In this document: positions 56,701 to 64,000 of the stretch, in pieces
Layout: each line of letters starts with the position of its first letter
Numbering within the stretch: position 1 is the stretch's first letter
Assembly: GCA_045586405.1 (NCBI GenBank)
Contig: JAZNAG010000123.1
Coordinates: forward strand, 5,138-69,137
Source of the DNA: SIG607 sp045586405
Lineage (GTDB): Bacteria > Bacillota > Clostridia > Oscillospirales > Acutalibacteraceae
DNA: 64,000 nt
Direction: 5' to 3'
Translations under genes and position numbers: made by a program
The notes under the pieces: model-generated
The model's input: only the letters and a program-made list of their open reading frames with translations
Databases searched by the model: none
Told to the model about the DNA's origin: nothing

Positions 56701-57348
56701 ATGATACCCGAAAATTATATTGAAATTATTATAAGACTTGTTCTTGCCGTAATTTTTGGCGGAATAATAGGTGTTGAAAGGTCGGGCACAAATCACGATG
56801 CAGGGCTGAGAACCCATATACTCGTTTGCCTTGGCAGTGCAAGTGTAATGATTATGAGTGAGTCTATTACCGCGACTTTCGGCGGTGACGTTATGCGAAT
56901 CGGCGCACAGGTTGTAAGCGGAATAGGTTTCCTTGGCGCAGGCTGTATTTTGGTGCACGGAAAAAGGATCAGAGGTCTTACCACAGCGGCTGGGCTTTGG
57001 GCTACTGCTTGTTTGGGCCTTGTAATCGGCTCGGGCTTTTACTTTATAGCCACGGTTATGTCGCTTCTAATTGTCGGCGCTATGCTGGTACTTCACCCAG
57101 TTACAAAATATCTGCAAAAAAAGAGCAGTAAAAAGGTTTGTAAAATTAAAATTTATCCCGAAAAACCTGAAGATTTCGGTAACGCTTATAAGTACATTAC
57201 CGAGGGCGCTTTTCATATAACCGCTATGTCAAGAGAGGAAGACGGGAGTATAATAGTCAGCGTTGCAGATACCGACGAAAATACATCAGATTTGATAATT
57301 TCTACTTTGCTGACCGACACGGGCATTAAAAAAATCGAAAAACTGTAA
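56701..57348 (+). CDS. MgtC/SapB-family membrane protein
   Basis: 215 residues from ATG 56701 with TGAGGA upstream. Four or five N-terminal helices contain the MgtC signature: GGIIGVERSGTNHDAGLRTH, ASVMIMSES, RIGAQVVSGIGFLGAGCI and GLTTAAGLWATACLG. A cytoplasmic ACT-like domain follows (about 145-215). MgtC proteins modulate Mg2+ or phosphate homeostasis and F1Fo ATPase in other bacteria. It is probably co-transcribed with glpP. Confidence 0.92.
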   Translation: MIPENYIEIIIRLVLAVIFGGIIGVERSGTNHDAGLRTHILVCLGSASVMIMSESITATFGGDVMRIGAQVVSGIGFLGAGCILVHGKRIRGLTTAAGLWATACLGLVIGSGFYFIATVMSLLIVGAMLVLHPVTKYLQKKSSKKVCKIKIYPEKPEDFGNAYKYITEGAFHITAMSREEDGSIIVSVADTDENTSDLIISTLLTDTGIKKIEKL

Positions 57349-57351
57349 ATA

Positions 57352-57390
57352 AACGAAGGAAGTGCCATTATAACTTCCTTCGTTCTTTTT
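57352..57390 (+). terminator. Terminator of the glpP-mgtC operon
   Basis: AACGAAGGAAGT (57352-57363) pairs perfectly with ACTTCCTTCGTT (57373-57384), followed by CTTTTTT. Confidence 0.9.
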
Positions 57391-57401
57391 TAAATAAATA
57401 C

Positions 57402-57430
57402 TTGTTTATCTTTATTATTTGTGGTAAAAT
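57402..57430 (+). promoter_or_regulatory. Likely promoter of the trpS operon
   Basis: TTGTTT (57402-57407) and TAAAAT (57425-57430) with a 17-base spacer. The 41-base leader is too short for a T-box. Confidence 0.6.
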
Positions 57431-57471
57431 TAGATAGATTATAATTCTCTTTTTGAAGGAGCTTTAAGTAT

Positions 57472-58473
57472 ATGTGTAATGAGCCACAAAAGAAAAAGGT
57501 TTTAAGCTGTATTCAGCCCAGCGGTATTCCGACACTGGGTAATTATCTTGGTGCTCTTAAAAACTGGGTTAATATGCAGGATGAATATGACTGTACCTTT
57601 GCCGTTGCCGACCTTCACGCTATTACAGTAAGACAGGAACCGGCAAAGCTTCGCGCACAGAGTTACTCTATGTTTGCGCTGTTTTTGGCGCTGGGGCTTG
57701 ACTGTGAAAAGAGCACTCTTTTTATACAGTCACAGGTACCTGCGCACAGTCAGCTGGCTTGGATTCTTTCTTGTTATACTCAGTTTGGCGAACTTTCGCG
57801 TATGACTCAGTTTAAAGACAAATCTGCCCGTCACGCCGATAATATAAATGCAGGTTTATTTGCTTATCCCACACTTATGGCGGCGGATATTCTTCTTTAC
57901 CAGCCTGACTTTGTGCCGGTAGGTGACGATCAGAAACAGCATCTTGAAATCACCCGTGATATTGCAACACGCTTTAATCATATTTATGGTGATGTGTTTA
58001 CAATACCCGAGCCGCTTATCAGTAAAAACGGCGCCCGTATTATGTCGCTTCAGGAACCCACTAAAAAAATGTCTAAGTCAGACGAAAATGCAAACGCATA
58101 TATATCCTTGCTTGATTCACGTGAAGATATTTTGCGTAAGTTTAAACGCGCCGTTACCGACAGCGAGGCAAGAATTTGTGTCGCTGAGGGTAAGGACGGT
58201 ATAAATAACCTTATCGATATATACAGTGTAGTAAAGGGTATTACTACCGAAGAAACCGTTGCTGCCTTTGACGGTGTTGGCTACGGTGAATTTAAAATGG
58301 CTGTTGGCGAGGCTGTTGCTGATGTTTTAAGCCCTGTTCGTGAGCGTTATGAAGAGTTTATAAACGACAGAAAGAAACTTGACGAACTAGCTAAAATCGG
58401 CGCTGAAAAGGCTTATTATGCTTCTCGCAAAACAATGAGCAAGGTGATGAAAAAGGTCGGTTTTGTGATATGA
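57472..58473 (+). CDS. trpS: Tryptophanyl-tRNA synthetase
   Basis: 333 residues, a normal class I TrpRS. The HIGH-like motif is in IQPSGIPTLGNYLGALKNW and the KMSKS motif in TKKMSKSDENANAY. PTLMAADILLYQPDFVPVGDDQ forms the tryptophan/ATP pocket region. GAAGGAG precedes the ATG. The last four bases overlap the holB start. Confidence 0.96.
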   Translation: MCNEPQKKKVLSCIQPSGIPTLGNYLGALKNWVNMQDEYDCTFAVADLHAITVRQEPAKLRAQSYSMFALFLALGLDCEKSTLFIQSQVPAHSQLAWILSCYTQFGELSRMTQFKDKSARHADNINAGLFAYPTLMAADILLYQPDFVPVGDDQKQHLEITRDIATRFNHIYGDVFTIPEPLISKNGARIMSLQEPTKKMSKSDENANAYISLLDSREDILRKFKRAVTDSEARICVAEGKDGINNLIDIYSVVKGITTEETVAAFDGVGYGEFKMAVGEAVADVLSPVRERYEEFINDRKKLDELAKIGAEKAYYASRKTMSKVMKKVGFVI

Positions 58474-59390
58474 GATTTCCACTTGCAGGAAATGAAGGAA
58501 TAAAAACCGCTTTTGAAAAGGCGCTTGAGACTTCAAGAATTCCCCACGCTATTATTGTTGAAGGCGAAAAAGGAAGCGGAAAATCTGTTCTGACAAGGTA
58601 TATTATAGCTGCTTTTTTGTGCGGTGAAGATAAGAAACCTTGCGGTGAGTGTAAAAGCTGCAGAATGGTTTTTGCAGGTACGCATCCTGATATTATTACT
58701 GTTTCACCCGAAGAAAATAAAAAGAATATAAGTATAAACCAAATTCGCAATATGCGAAATGAAGCGCATATAAGACCGCAGTTTTGTAACAGAAAGGCGT
58801 TCAATATTGATTTTGCCGATACTCTTAATGCACAGTCACAAAATACAATTTTAAAGGTGCTTGAAGAGCCACCGGGAGATGTACTGTTTATTTTACAGGT
58901 GAAATCCCGCGCAAGTTTGCTTCCTACCATTATATCCCGCTGTGTAACCTATACGCTTTCTGAGCCTGAACTTTCGGTTTCTGCTAAATATCTCAGCGAA
59001 ACAAGGGGTATAAGCGAGGACGAGGCTTTAGAACTTTTACAGCAAAACGGTTTGCAGATAGGTAATGTAATGGCTCAGCTTGACAGTAAAAAGAAGGATA
59101 TTACCTATAAAACCGCCGTTCAGTATTTTGAAAATGCCGATAACGGCAATGCTTATGACTTGCTTTTACTCACTGTTTCTTTTGAAAAGGATAGAGTTAA
59201 GGCTGAAGCCTTTTTTAAGCATTTGTCGTTCATTTTGCTTACCGATATAAAGGCAAGGGCTGTAAAGGGTGAGGATACCTCTGAATCTTACAGTAGGTAT
59301 AAACAAACAGAGGAAGCTCTTAAGTTTTTACAGAGCAATATAAATTTACCTCTGCTGTTTTCTAAATTTGCGGCAGAGTTTGTATCATAA
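58470..59390 (+). CDS. holB: DNA polymerase III delta' subunit (clamp loader)
   Basis: 306 residues. The AAA+ P-loop is EGEKGSGKSVLT at about residues 31-42. The zinc module is CGEDKKPCGECKSCRMVF, a four-cysteine finger typical of DnaX/HolB proteins. ISINQIRNMRNEA, VLEEPPGDVLFIL and the SRC motif in TIISRCVTY are all present. It is part of the clamp loader complex and is coupled to trpS and the RicT-like gene. Confidence 0.92.
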   Translation: MRFPLAGNEGIKTAFEKALETSRIPHAIIVEGEKGSGKSVLTRYIIAAFLCGEDKKPCGECKSCRMVFAGTHPDIITVSPEENKKNISINQIRNMRNEAHIRPQFCNRKAFNIDFADTLNAQSQNTILKVLEEPPGDVLFILQVKSRASLLPTIISRCVTYTLSEPELSVSAKYLSETRGISEDEALELLQQNGLQIGNVMAQLDSKKKDITYKTAVQYFENADNGNAYDLLLLTVSFEKDRVKAEAFFKHLSFILLTDIKARAVKGEDTSESYSRYKQTEEALKFLQSNINLPLLFSKFAAEFVS

Positions 59391-59411
59391 ATTCAGTTTA
59401 AGGAGATAGCT

Positions 59412-60266
59412 ATGACTCAGGTTATATCTATAAAGTTTAAAGACGACGGCGCGGTGTATTATTTTGATCCCGATAACACCATTTATAAAACGGGACAGTC
59501 TGCCATAGTTGAAACCTCTCAGGGTATTGAGTGCGGTATGGTAAGCGAGGGTAATCACAGCGTTGAGGACGAAAGCATTGTAAAGCCGCTTAAAAAGGCC
59601 TTGCGTGTTGCCACCGATAAAGATTTGAAAAAGGTAGAAGAAAATAAAGTTAAAGCTGCAGACGCCTTTAAAATCTGTGAAGAAAAGGTTATACAGCATG
59701 AACTTGATATGAAGCTTATTGAAGCGCAGTATTCATTTGACGGAAGTAAAATTATATTCTTCTTTACCTCCGACGGAAGGGTAGACTTCAGAGAACTTGT
59801 AAAAGATCTTGCTGCCACCTTCCATACAAGAATAGAACTCAGACAAATCGGTGTGCGTGACGAAGCCCGTATGCTTGGCGGTCTCGGTATATGCGGTCAG
59901 CCTTTCTGCTGTTCAAGATTTTTAAACGGTTTCCAACCCGTTTCCATTAAAATGGCAAAGGAGCAGGGACTGTCTCTTAACCCCACCAAAATCTCGGGTA
60001 GTTGCGGCAGACTCATGTGCTGTCTTAAGTATGAGCAGGACGCTTATGAGCATTTATTAAAGAAAACCCCCAACATCGGCTCTACTGTTAAGACCGAAGC
60101 AGGTGTGGGTGTTGTGACCGATGTAAACGTTATTACAGGCAACCTTATTGTTAAAATAAATGAGAATGACGGTCTGCCTTTTAAAACTCACAGAGATAAG
60201 GTTACTGTGCTGTCCCGTGGCAAAAATAAGAAGCCTGTAGAGGTGCCCGACGAGGCTGAAGAATAA
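59412..60266 (+). CDS. PSP1-domain protein, RicT/YaaT-like
   Basis: 284 residues. The PSP1 domain (about 50-135) is followed by the conserved cysteine region GICGQPFCCSRFL and GSCGRLMCCLKYE, which in B. subtilis RicT help to bind iron-sulfur clusters in the RicA-RicF-RicT complex that affects RNase Y and sporulation. It is encoded directly after holB, as in B. subtilis and many Clostridia. AAGGAG precedes the ATG. Confidence 0.93.
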   Translation: MTQVISIKFKDDGAVYYFDPDNTIYKTGQSAIVETSQGIECGMVSEGNHSVEDESIVKPLKKALRVATDKDLKKVEENKVKAADAFKICEEKVIQHELDMKLIEAQYSFDGSKIIFFFTSDGRVDFRELVKDLAATFHTRIELRQIGVRDEARMLGGLGICGQPFCCSRFLNGFQPVSIKMAKEQGLSLNPTKISGSCGRLMCCLKYEQDAYEHLLKKTPNIGSTVKTEAGVGVVTDVNVITGNLIVKINENDGLPFKTHRDKVTVLSRGKNKKPVEVPDEAEE

Positions 60267-60271
60267 AATAC

Positions 60272-60299
60272 TTGCAATTTTTTGAAAATGTAGTACAAT
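60272..60299 (+). promoter_or_regulatory. Promoter of the ferredoxin gene
   Basis: TTGCAA (60272-60277) and TACAAT (60294-60299) with a 16-base spacer, 55 bases upstream of the ATG. Confidence 0.65.
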
Positions 60300-60353
60300 A
60301 TACTAAGAGATTAAAAAATCTTTTGCTATTTAAGTGACAGGAGGTGTTTCTAA

Positions 60354-60524
60354 ATGGCTTACAAAATTACTGACGAATGTATTGGTTGCGGCAGCTGCGC
60401 AGGTGGTTGTCCTGTAGAAGCTATTGCTGAAGCTGATGACAAATATGCAATTGATGCTGATAAGTGCATTGACTGTGGCGCTTGTGCAGGCGGTTGTCCT
60501 GTTGAGGCTATCGTTGAAGACTAA
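60354..60524 (+). CDS. Clostridial-type 2[4Fe-4S] ferredoxin
   Basis: 56 residues, the classic clostridial length. Two CxxCxxCxxxCP motifs are present: CIGCGSCAGGCP and CIDCGACAGGCP. AGGAGGTG lies eight bases before the ATG. Small ferredoxins like this carry electrons for pyruvate:ferredoxin oxidoreductase and hydrogenases in anaerobes. It is a single-gene unit with its own promoter and terminator. Confidence 0.97.
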   Translation: MAYKITDECIGCGSCAGGCPVEAIAEADDKYAIDADKCIDCGACAGGCPVEAIVED

Positions 60525-60568
60525 TTTGTACTTAAATCATTCCGGTTGAATGTTAATCGGGAATATTC

Positions 60569-60598
60569 GCACAGAGAGAAATTCTCTGTGCTTTTATT
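60569..60598 (+). terminator. Terminator of the ferredoxin gene
   Basis: GCACAGAGA pairs with TCTCTGTGC around a short loop, followed by TTTTATTTT. Confidence 0.88.
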
Positions 60599-60619
60599 TT
60601 GGTTTTTTGCGAATAAGTC

Positions 60620-60648
60620 TTGATTTATTCGCAATATTGTTATAGAAT
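60620..60648 (+). promoter_or_regulatory. Promoter of the aldolase gene
   Basis: TTGATT (60620-60625) and TAGAAT (60643-60648) are separated by 17 bases. Confidence 0.7.
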
Positions 60649-60696
60649 ATATAAGTAATAATTTTGCTCTTTGCAAACGAAAGGAAGAAATTTAAA

Positions 60697-61560
60697 ATGT
60701 TAGTATCAGCAAAAGAAATGCTTAACAAAGCAAAAGCAGGAAAATACGCTGTAGGACAGTTCAACATCAATAACCTTGAATGGACAAAAGCTATTCTCCA
60801 GACCGCCGAGGAACTTAAATCTCCCGTTATTTTGGGTGTTTCTGAAGGCGCAGGCAAGTATATGTGCGGCTATACCACCGTTGTTGGTATGGTTAACGGT
60901 ATGATTAAAGAACTTGGCATCACCGTTCCCGTTGCTCTTCATCTTGACCACGGTTCTTATGAACACGCTAAAAAATGTATTGAAGCAGGTTTCTCTTCTG
61001 TAATGTTCGACGGTTCTCACTATCCTATTGAAGAAAACATTGAAAAGACTAAAGAACTTGTTGCTATTTGTGATGAACTCGGTCTTTCTCTTGAAGCTGA
61101 AGTTGGCGCTATAGGTGGCGAAGAAGACGGCGTTGTTGGCAGCGGTGAAGTTGCTAACCCTGAAGAGTGCAAAATGATCGCTGACCTCGGCGTTACAATG
61201 CTTGCCGCAGGTATCGGTAATATTCACGGTAAGTATCCTGAAAACTGGGCAGGTCTTTCTTTTGACACACTCGATGCTATTCAGCAGCTTACAGGTGATA
61301 TGCCCCTCGTTCTTCACGGCGGTACAGGTATTCCTGCCGATATGATCAAAAAGGCTATTTCTCTCGGTGTTTCCAAGATCAACGTTAATACCGAATGTCA
61401 GCTTGCTTTCGCCGCTGCTACCAGAGAATATATCGAAGCAGGTAAAGACCTTCAGGGTAAGGGCTTTGACCCCAGAAAGATTCTTGCTCCCGGTGTAGAA
61501 GCAATTAAGGCTACCGTTAAAGAGAAAATGGAACTCTTCGGTTCTATCGGTAAAGCATAA
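60697..61560 (+). CDS. fba: Class II fructose-bisphosphate aldolase
   Basis: 287 residues from ATG 60697, which has AAGGAAG upstream. The zinc ligands are in LHLDHGSYEHAKK, EVGAIGGEEDG, and HGKYPENW and VLHGGTGIPADM. NVNTECQLAFAAATR holds the phosphate-binding segment. It cleaves fructose-1,6-bisphosphate in glycolysis. The codon usage is strongly biased, as in highly expressed genes. The next small gene begins directly after its stop codon. Confidence 0.95.
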   Translation: MLVSAKEMLNKAKAGKYAVGQFNINNLEWTKAILQTAEELKSPVILGVSEGAGKYMCGYTTVVGMVNGMIKELGITVPVALHLDHGSYEHAKKCIEAGFSSVMFDGSHYPIEENIEKTKELVAICDELGLSLEAEVGAIGGEEDGVVGSGEVANPEECKMIADLGVTMLAAGIGNIHGKYPENWAGLSFDTLDAIQQLTGDMPLVLHGGTGIPADMIKKAISLGVSKINVNTECQLAFAAATREYIEAGKDLQGKGFDPRKILAPGVEAIKATVKEKMELFGSIGKA

Positions 61561-61749
61561 TTGAAAAAAGAAAATAAAACCGTTTCTTCCTGTGATATAT
61601 GCGCAAATTTTGCATATAATGAAGAAACCGAGGAATACGAATGTATGGCAAGTATGGATGAAGACGAGGTTATTTCCTTTTATTCCTCAAAAACTTGCCC
61701 CGGATTCAGACTTTATGATGAATACGGCAGAGTCCGAAAACAAAATTAA
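61561..61749 (+). CDS. DUF6472-like small protein
   Basis: 62 residues from a TTG directly after the aldolase stop. It has CDICANFAYNEETEEYEC and CPGFRLYDEYGRVRKQN, a cysteine- and acid-rich pattern that I associate with the DUF6472 family of Clostridia. It may bind a metal through its four cysteines; the function is unknown. The gap-free junction suggests translational coupling to fba. Confidence 0.75.
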   Translation: MKKENKTVSSCDICANFAYNEETEEYECMASMDEDEVISFYSSKTCPGFRLYDEYGRVRKQN

Positions 61750-61773
61750 AAAACGGCTCGTAAGAGCCGTTTT
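61750..61773. terminator. Terminator between convergent small genes
   Basis: AAAACGGCTC (61750-61759), loop GTAA, GAGCCGTTTT (61764-61773). It serves both directions. Confidence 0.85.
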
Positions 61774-62014
61774 AATTTATACGTTCCATAATATGTTTCA
61801 TTAAAATATAAGGTATCGCCAGTATATAAATAACTAAAATTAAAGGAATAAAAGGAATAATCAAAAAACGTCTGTAAAAATAGCGTTTTTCCATAACTAC
61901 AGTTTTTGTGTATCGACCACATTTTTCGCAATAATCATCAGACAGTATAAAATGTTTTGGGGAATAATCGGTTTCAAATATTTCATTAAGACAATCTACG
62001 CAGTATTCGGCCAT
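61772..62014 (-). CDS. Small membrane protein with zinc-ribbon-like N-terminus
   Basis: 80 residues. Two CxxC pairs (YCVDCLNE and YCEKCGRY) suggest a small zinc ribbon, followed by a basic stretch and one membrane helix (PFIPLILVIYILAIPYI). GGTGAT precedes the ATG. No family is recognised and there is no informative partner; it is flanked by terminators and a small DNA-binding-like gene. Confidence 0.65.
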   Translation of the reverse strand: MAEYCVDCLNEIFETDYSPKHFILSDDYCEKCGRYTKTVVMEKRYFYRRFLIIPFIPLILVIYILAIPYILMKHIMERIN

Positions 62015-62124
62015 TTCTTATCACCAAAACTATTATATCATATATGCATTGCAAATGCAATGCATATTTAAAATAAAATTTGGACTACACTATAAGCAAG
62101 ACAAATGTATTGCGAGGTGTCGAA

Positions 62125-62292
62125 ATGGATAAATTTAAAATTCCTGTAATTCCTTCTACGACTAATAAGACTATACGATTTCCAAATGATGTTATAGAGA
62201 ATGTAGAAAAAGCCATTAGGGGCAAGGATTGTACTTTTTCTGCTTTTGTAATTGCGGCTGTAAAAATGGCACTTGATAATATTGAAGAATAA
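62125..62292 (+). CDS. Ribbon-helix-helix-like small protein (YlcI/YnfO-type)
   Basis: 55 residues from ATG 62125, which has GCGAGGTG upstream. The pattern NKTIRFPNDVIENVEKAI (strand then helix) followed by TFSAFVIAAVKMALDNI (second helix) is that of Arc/CopG-type ribbon-helix-helix DNA-binding proteins. No toxin gene is adjacent, so an antitoxin role is not supported here. Confidence 0.65.
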   Translation: MDKFKIPVIPSTTNKTIRFPNDVIENVEKAIRGKDCTFSAFVIAAVKMALDNIEE

Positions 62293-62325
62293 AAAAAGAA
62301 GGCTCTTCGAGCCTTCTTTTTTTAT
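62293..62325. terminator. Bidirectional terminator before the YerC-like gene
   Basis: AAAAAGAAGGCTC and GAGCCTTCTTTTT (about 62295-62323) around TTC, with extra A- and T-runs. Confidence 0.9.
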
Positions 62326-62591
62326 TTAATATATTTTTCATAACCTTTTCCGTATTTAACACAGTTGGAAACACGGGCGACGGTTGCACTGGCTAAACCG
62401 CTTTTTTTCATAACCTGTGTATAGGTTTCGCCGTTTTTCAAAAGTCTGGCGGCGTAGATTCGTTGCGCCATATTTTCTATTTCCTTATTGGTACAAAGGT
62501 CTTCAAACAGCGCCTTGCAGTCTTCTACCGTATTAAGTTCGGAAATTATTTTATAAAGGTCCGTTATCATTTCCTCGGGTATTCTTGCCAT
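62322..62591 (-). CDS. YerC/YecD-type TrpR-superfamily regulator
   Basis: 89 residues, all-helical. The helix-turn-helix is NMAQRIYAARLLKNGETYTQ followed by MKKSGLASATVARVSNCVKY. This is the YerC/YecD family, related to TrpR but not shown to bind tryptophan. It follows the amino-acid ABC transporter gene by 11 bases on the same strand, so it may regulate or be co-regulated with it. Confidence 0.9.
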   Translation of the reverse strand: MARIPEEMITDLYKIISELNTVEDCKALFEDLCTNKEIENMAQRIYAARLLKNGETYTQVMKKSGLASATVARVSNCVKYGKGYEKYIK

Positions 62592-62602
62592 TTGAGTACC
62601 TC

Positions 62603-63358
62603 CTATATTTCTTCTAAAGATTTCGCAAGAAATGCTTTTGTCTTAGGGCTTTTCGGGTTATCAAAAACTTCACCGGGGGTGCCTGATTCCTCAATTACAC
62701 CGTCAGCCATAAATATAACTTTATCTGCTACATTTTTTGCAAATTCCATTTCGTGAGTAACAACTATCATTGTGTTATCGCCTGATTTAAGGCCTTTTAT
62801 AACCTTTAAAACCTCGCCTGTAAGTTCGGGGTCCAAAGCGCTTGTGGGCTCGTCAAAGCAAAGAATGTGGGGATTCATAGCAAGCGCTCTTGCAATAGCA
62901 ACACGCTGTTGCTGACCGCCCGAAAGTTCGCAGGGGTAGGAATTTATTTTCTCTGTTAAACCTACCTTTTCAATAAGCTTCATAGCATTTGCATTTATTT
63001 CTTCACTTGTTCCGCGTTTTAAAAGGGTAGGGGCAAGGGTAACATTTTCAAGTACGTTGTACTGCGGAAAAAGATTAAAGTTCTGAAAAACAAGACCGAA
63101 ATGAAGTCTGTTTTCACGCAACTGTTCATCGCTCAGTTTTTCGTTGCCGCCGTGTGAAATAACATTTCCGTTAAGTATAATTTCACCATCGTCGTGTGTT
63201 TCAAGAAAGTTAATACAACGAAGCAGTGTGGTCTTGCCACTTCCCGAAGAGCCGATTATGGCAAGAACTTCTCCCTTTTCAAGAGAGAAACTAATGCCTT
63301 TAAGCACTTCGGTTTTGCCAAATTTTTTTTGTATATTATTTACCGTTAATACTGACAT
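62603..63358 (-). CDS. Polar amino-acid ABC transporter ATP-binding protein
   Basis: 251 residues. Walker A is IGSSGSGKTTLLRC, the signature is LSGGQQQRVAIARAL, and Walker B is LCFDEPTSALDPE. The FQNFNLFPQYNVLENVTLAP stretch is typical of the GlnQ/HisP group that imports polar amino acids. It lies three bases after the permease gene. The substrate-binding protein is outside the window. Confidence 0.94.
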   Translation of the reverse strand: MSVLTVNNIQKKFGKTEVLKGISFSLEKGEVLAIIGSSGSGKTTLLRCINFLETHDDGEIILNGNVISHGGNEKLSDEQLRENRLHFGLVFQNFNLFPQYNVLENVTLAPTLLKRGTSEEINANAMKLIEKVGLTEKINSYPCELSGGQQQRVAIARALAMNPHILCFDEPTSALDPELTGEVLKVIKGLKSGDNTMIVVTHEMEFAKNVADKVIFMADGVIEESGTPGEVFDNPKSPKTKAFLAKSLEEI

Positions 63359-63361
63359 AAT

Positions 63362-64000
63362 TTAACTCCTGAAATAGCTGAGTTTTTTCTCAAGTTTGCC
63401 TAAAAGTATTGTTAGCAAACCAACAAAAATCAGATAAAATACGCCTGTGAAAAACAGCGGCCAAATAATAGCCTTTTCGGCGGCGAGAATGTTGGCTTTA
63501 TAAATAATTTCGCCTACCATAATACAGTTGGCAAGAGCTGTATCTTTGATAAGGGTTATTATTTCATTGCTCATAGGCGGCACAATACGCTGGATAACCT
63601 GTTTCAAAACTATTTTCTTGAAAACCTGTGACTTGCTTAGTCCAAGTACATAACCTGCCTCATACTGTCCTTTGGAAATGCTTTCAATTCCGCCTCTGTA
63701 TATCTCGGAAAAATAACAGGCATAATTAAGGGTAAAAGCAATAAGCACTGCAATAACACTGCCTGCGTAGGAAAGTGTATTGCCTTTTGTAAACAAAAGG
63801 TTCAGATTTTTCCAAATATCAAGGCCGAATACAAGGGAGGGTACATAATAGATTATAAATATCTGAAGCATAAGAGGAACGCCTCTTATTATCCAGACAA
63901 AAACGCGGGAAATATTTTTGACAACCTTAATTTTGCTCATAGAACAAAAGGCTATAGGTAAACCAAGCGGTGCGCCGCAAAGCAGCGTCACCGCAAAGAT
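63362..64000 (-). CDS. Amino-acid ABC transporter permease, partial at right edge
   Basis: At least 212 residues; the frame is open to the window edge (IFA codons at 63992-64000), so the N-terminus is missing. It has the HisM/GlnP pattern: RGVPLMLQIFIIYY, SEIYRGGIESISKGQYEAGYVLGLS (the EAA-type coupling loop) and KDTALANCIMVGEI. It forms the membrane channel for the ATPase encoded downstream. The GTG at 63991 could be read as a start but is inside the conserved domain. Confidence 0.92.
   Translation of the reverse strand: MFAVTLLCGAPLGLPIAFCSMSKIKVVKNISRVFVWIIRGVPLMLQIFIIYYVPSLVFGLDIWKNLNLLFTKGNTLSYAGSVIAVLIAFTLNYACYFSEIYRGGIESISKGQYEAGYVLGLSKSQVFKKIVLKQVIQRIVPPMSNEIITLIKDTALANCIMVGEIIYKANILAAEKAIIWPLFFTGVFYLIFVGLLTILLGKLEKKLSYFRS

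Noticed and set aside
57391..57471. T-box or other riboswitch upstream of trpS
   Set aside because: The leader after the likely promoter is only about 40 bases and has no T-box sequence or second hairpin.

Overview
The window looks like part of a chromosome from an anaerobic, Gram-positive member of the Clostridia, probably Oscillospirales/Ruminococcaceae-like. The evidence is an L10-leader in front of rplJ-rplL, a DnaD plus DnaI-type helicase-loader pair, GlpP-type antitermination, a RicT/PSP1 protein, DUF512 radical SAM next to der-plsY, a PdaB-like deacetylase, a dockerin protein, biotin-dependent Na+-pumping decarboxylases and a probable Re-citrate synthase. Intergenic regions are AT-rich with clear TTGACA-17-TATAAT promoters and many hairpin terminators. 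The taxon is an inference from gene content.

Layout. 1-443: edge of a decayed mobile region (C-terminal HNH endonuclease fragment, tandem TGACAGCAA). 444-5856: carbohydrate and surface-glycan genes (glycosidase-like protein, ThuA, GtrA/GT2 pair, amidohydrolase). 5864-7053: L10-L7/L12 operon. 7085-14206: dockerin-like remnant, nagA, pduL-hemW-phosphatase, RluA, radC, AlaX-like editing protein. 14289-23135: a four-gene Na+-translocating decarboxylase operon, FeoB, and a uronate operon (uxuA, uxuB-like SDR) that also carries a second decarboxylase beta subunit and a tiny gamma-like subunit. 23258-27417: DUF177-rpmF-DUF512-der-plsY. 27430-31492: Re-citrate synthase candidate, GntR regulator, aconitase. 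31511-37283: dockerin transglutaminase, MATE, rpmB, tRNA-Arg, a lone 5S rRNA, FGGY kinase.

The most unusual region is 37284-43270. A PdaB-like polysaccharide deacetylase gene is split by a 5,216-bp element carrying a large serine recombinase, a short MobV relaxase, an oriT-like hairpin region and small cargo genes. Joining the flanks at a shared ATGTTGA restores a full 256-residue deacetylase reading frame. Joining the element ends gives an attP with two perfect 12-bp inverted arms placed symmetrically around a GA dinucleotide. The recombinase promoter overlaps one arm. The arrangement resembles the intervening elements that are excised from sporulation genes in Bacillus and Clostridium, although excision itself cannot be seen in sequence. 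About 1.8 kb further on, past an MdoB-like phosphoglycerol transferase, lies a decayed second copy of the deacetylase tail.

45300-64000 is largely housekeeping: dnaI-like/dnaD-like, galE, tRNA-Arg(CCU), a PadR-DUF1700-DUF4097 envelope-stress cassette, an AraC-controlled sugar isomerase/oxidoreductase operon, mscL, glpP with its own terminator leader followed by mgtC, trpS-holB-ricT, ferredoxin, fructose-bisphosphate aldolase, small hypothetical proteins, a YerC/TrpR-type regulator and an amino-acid ABC transporter that runs off the right edge.
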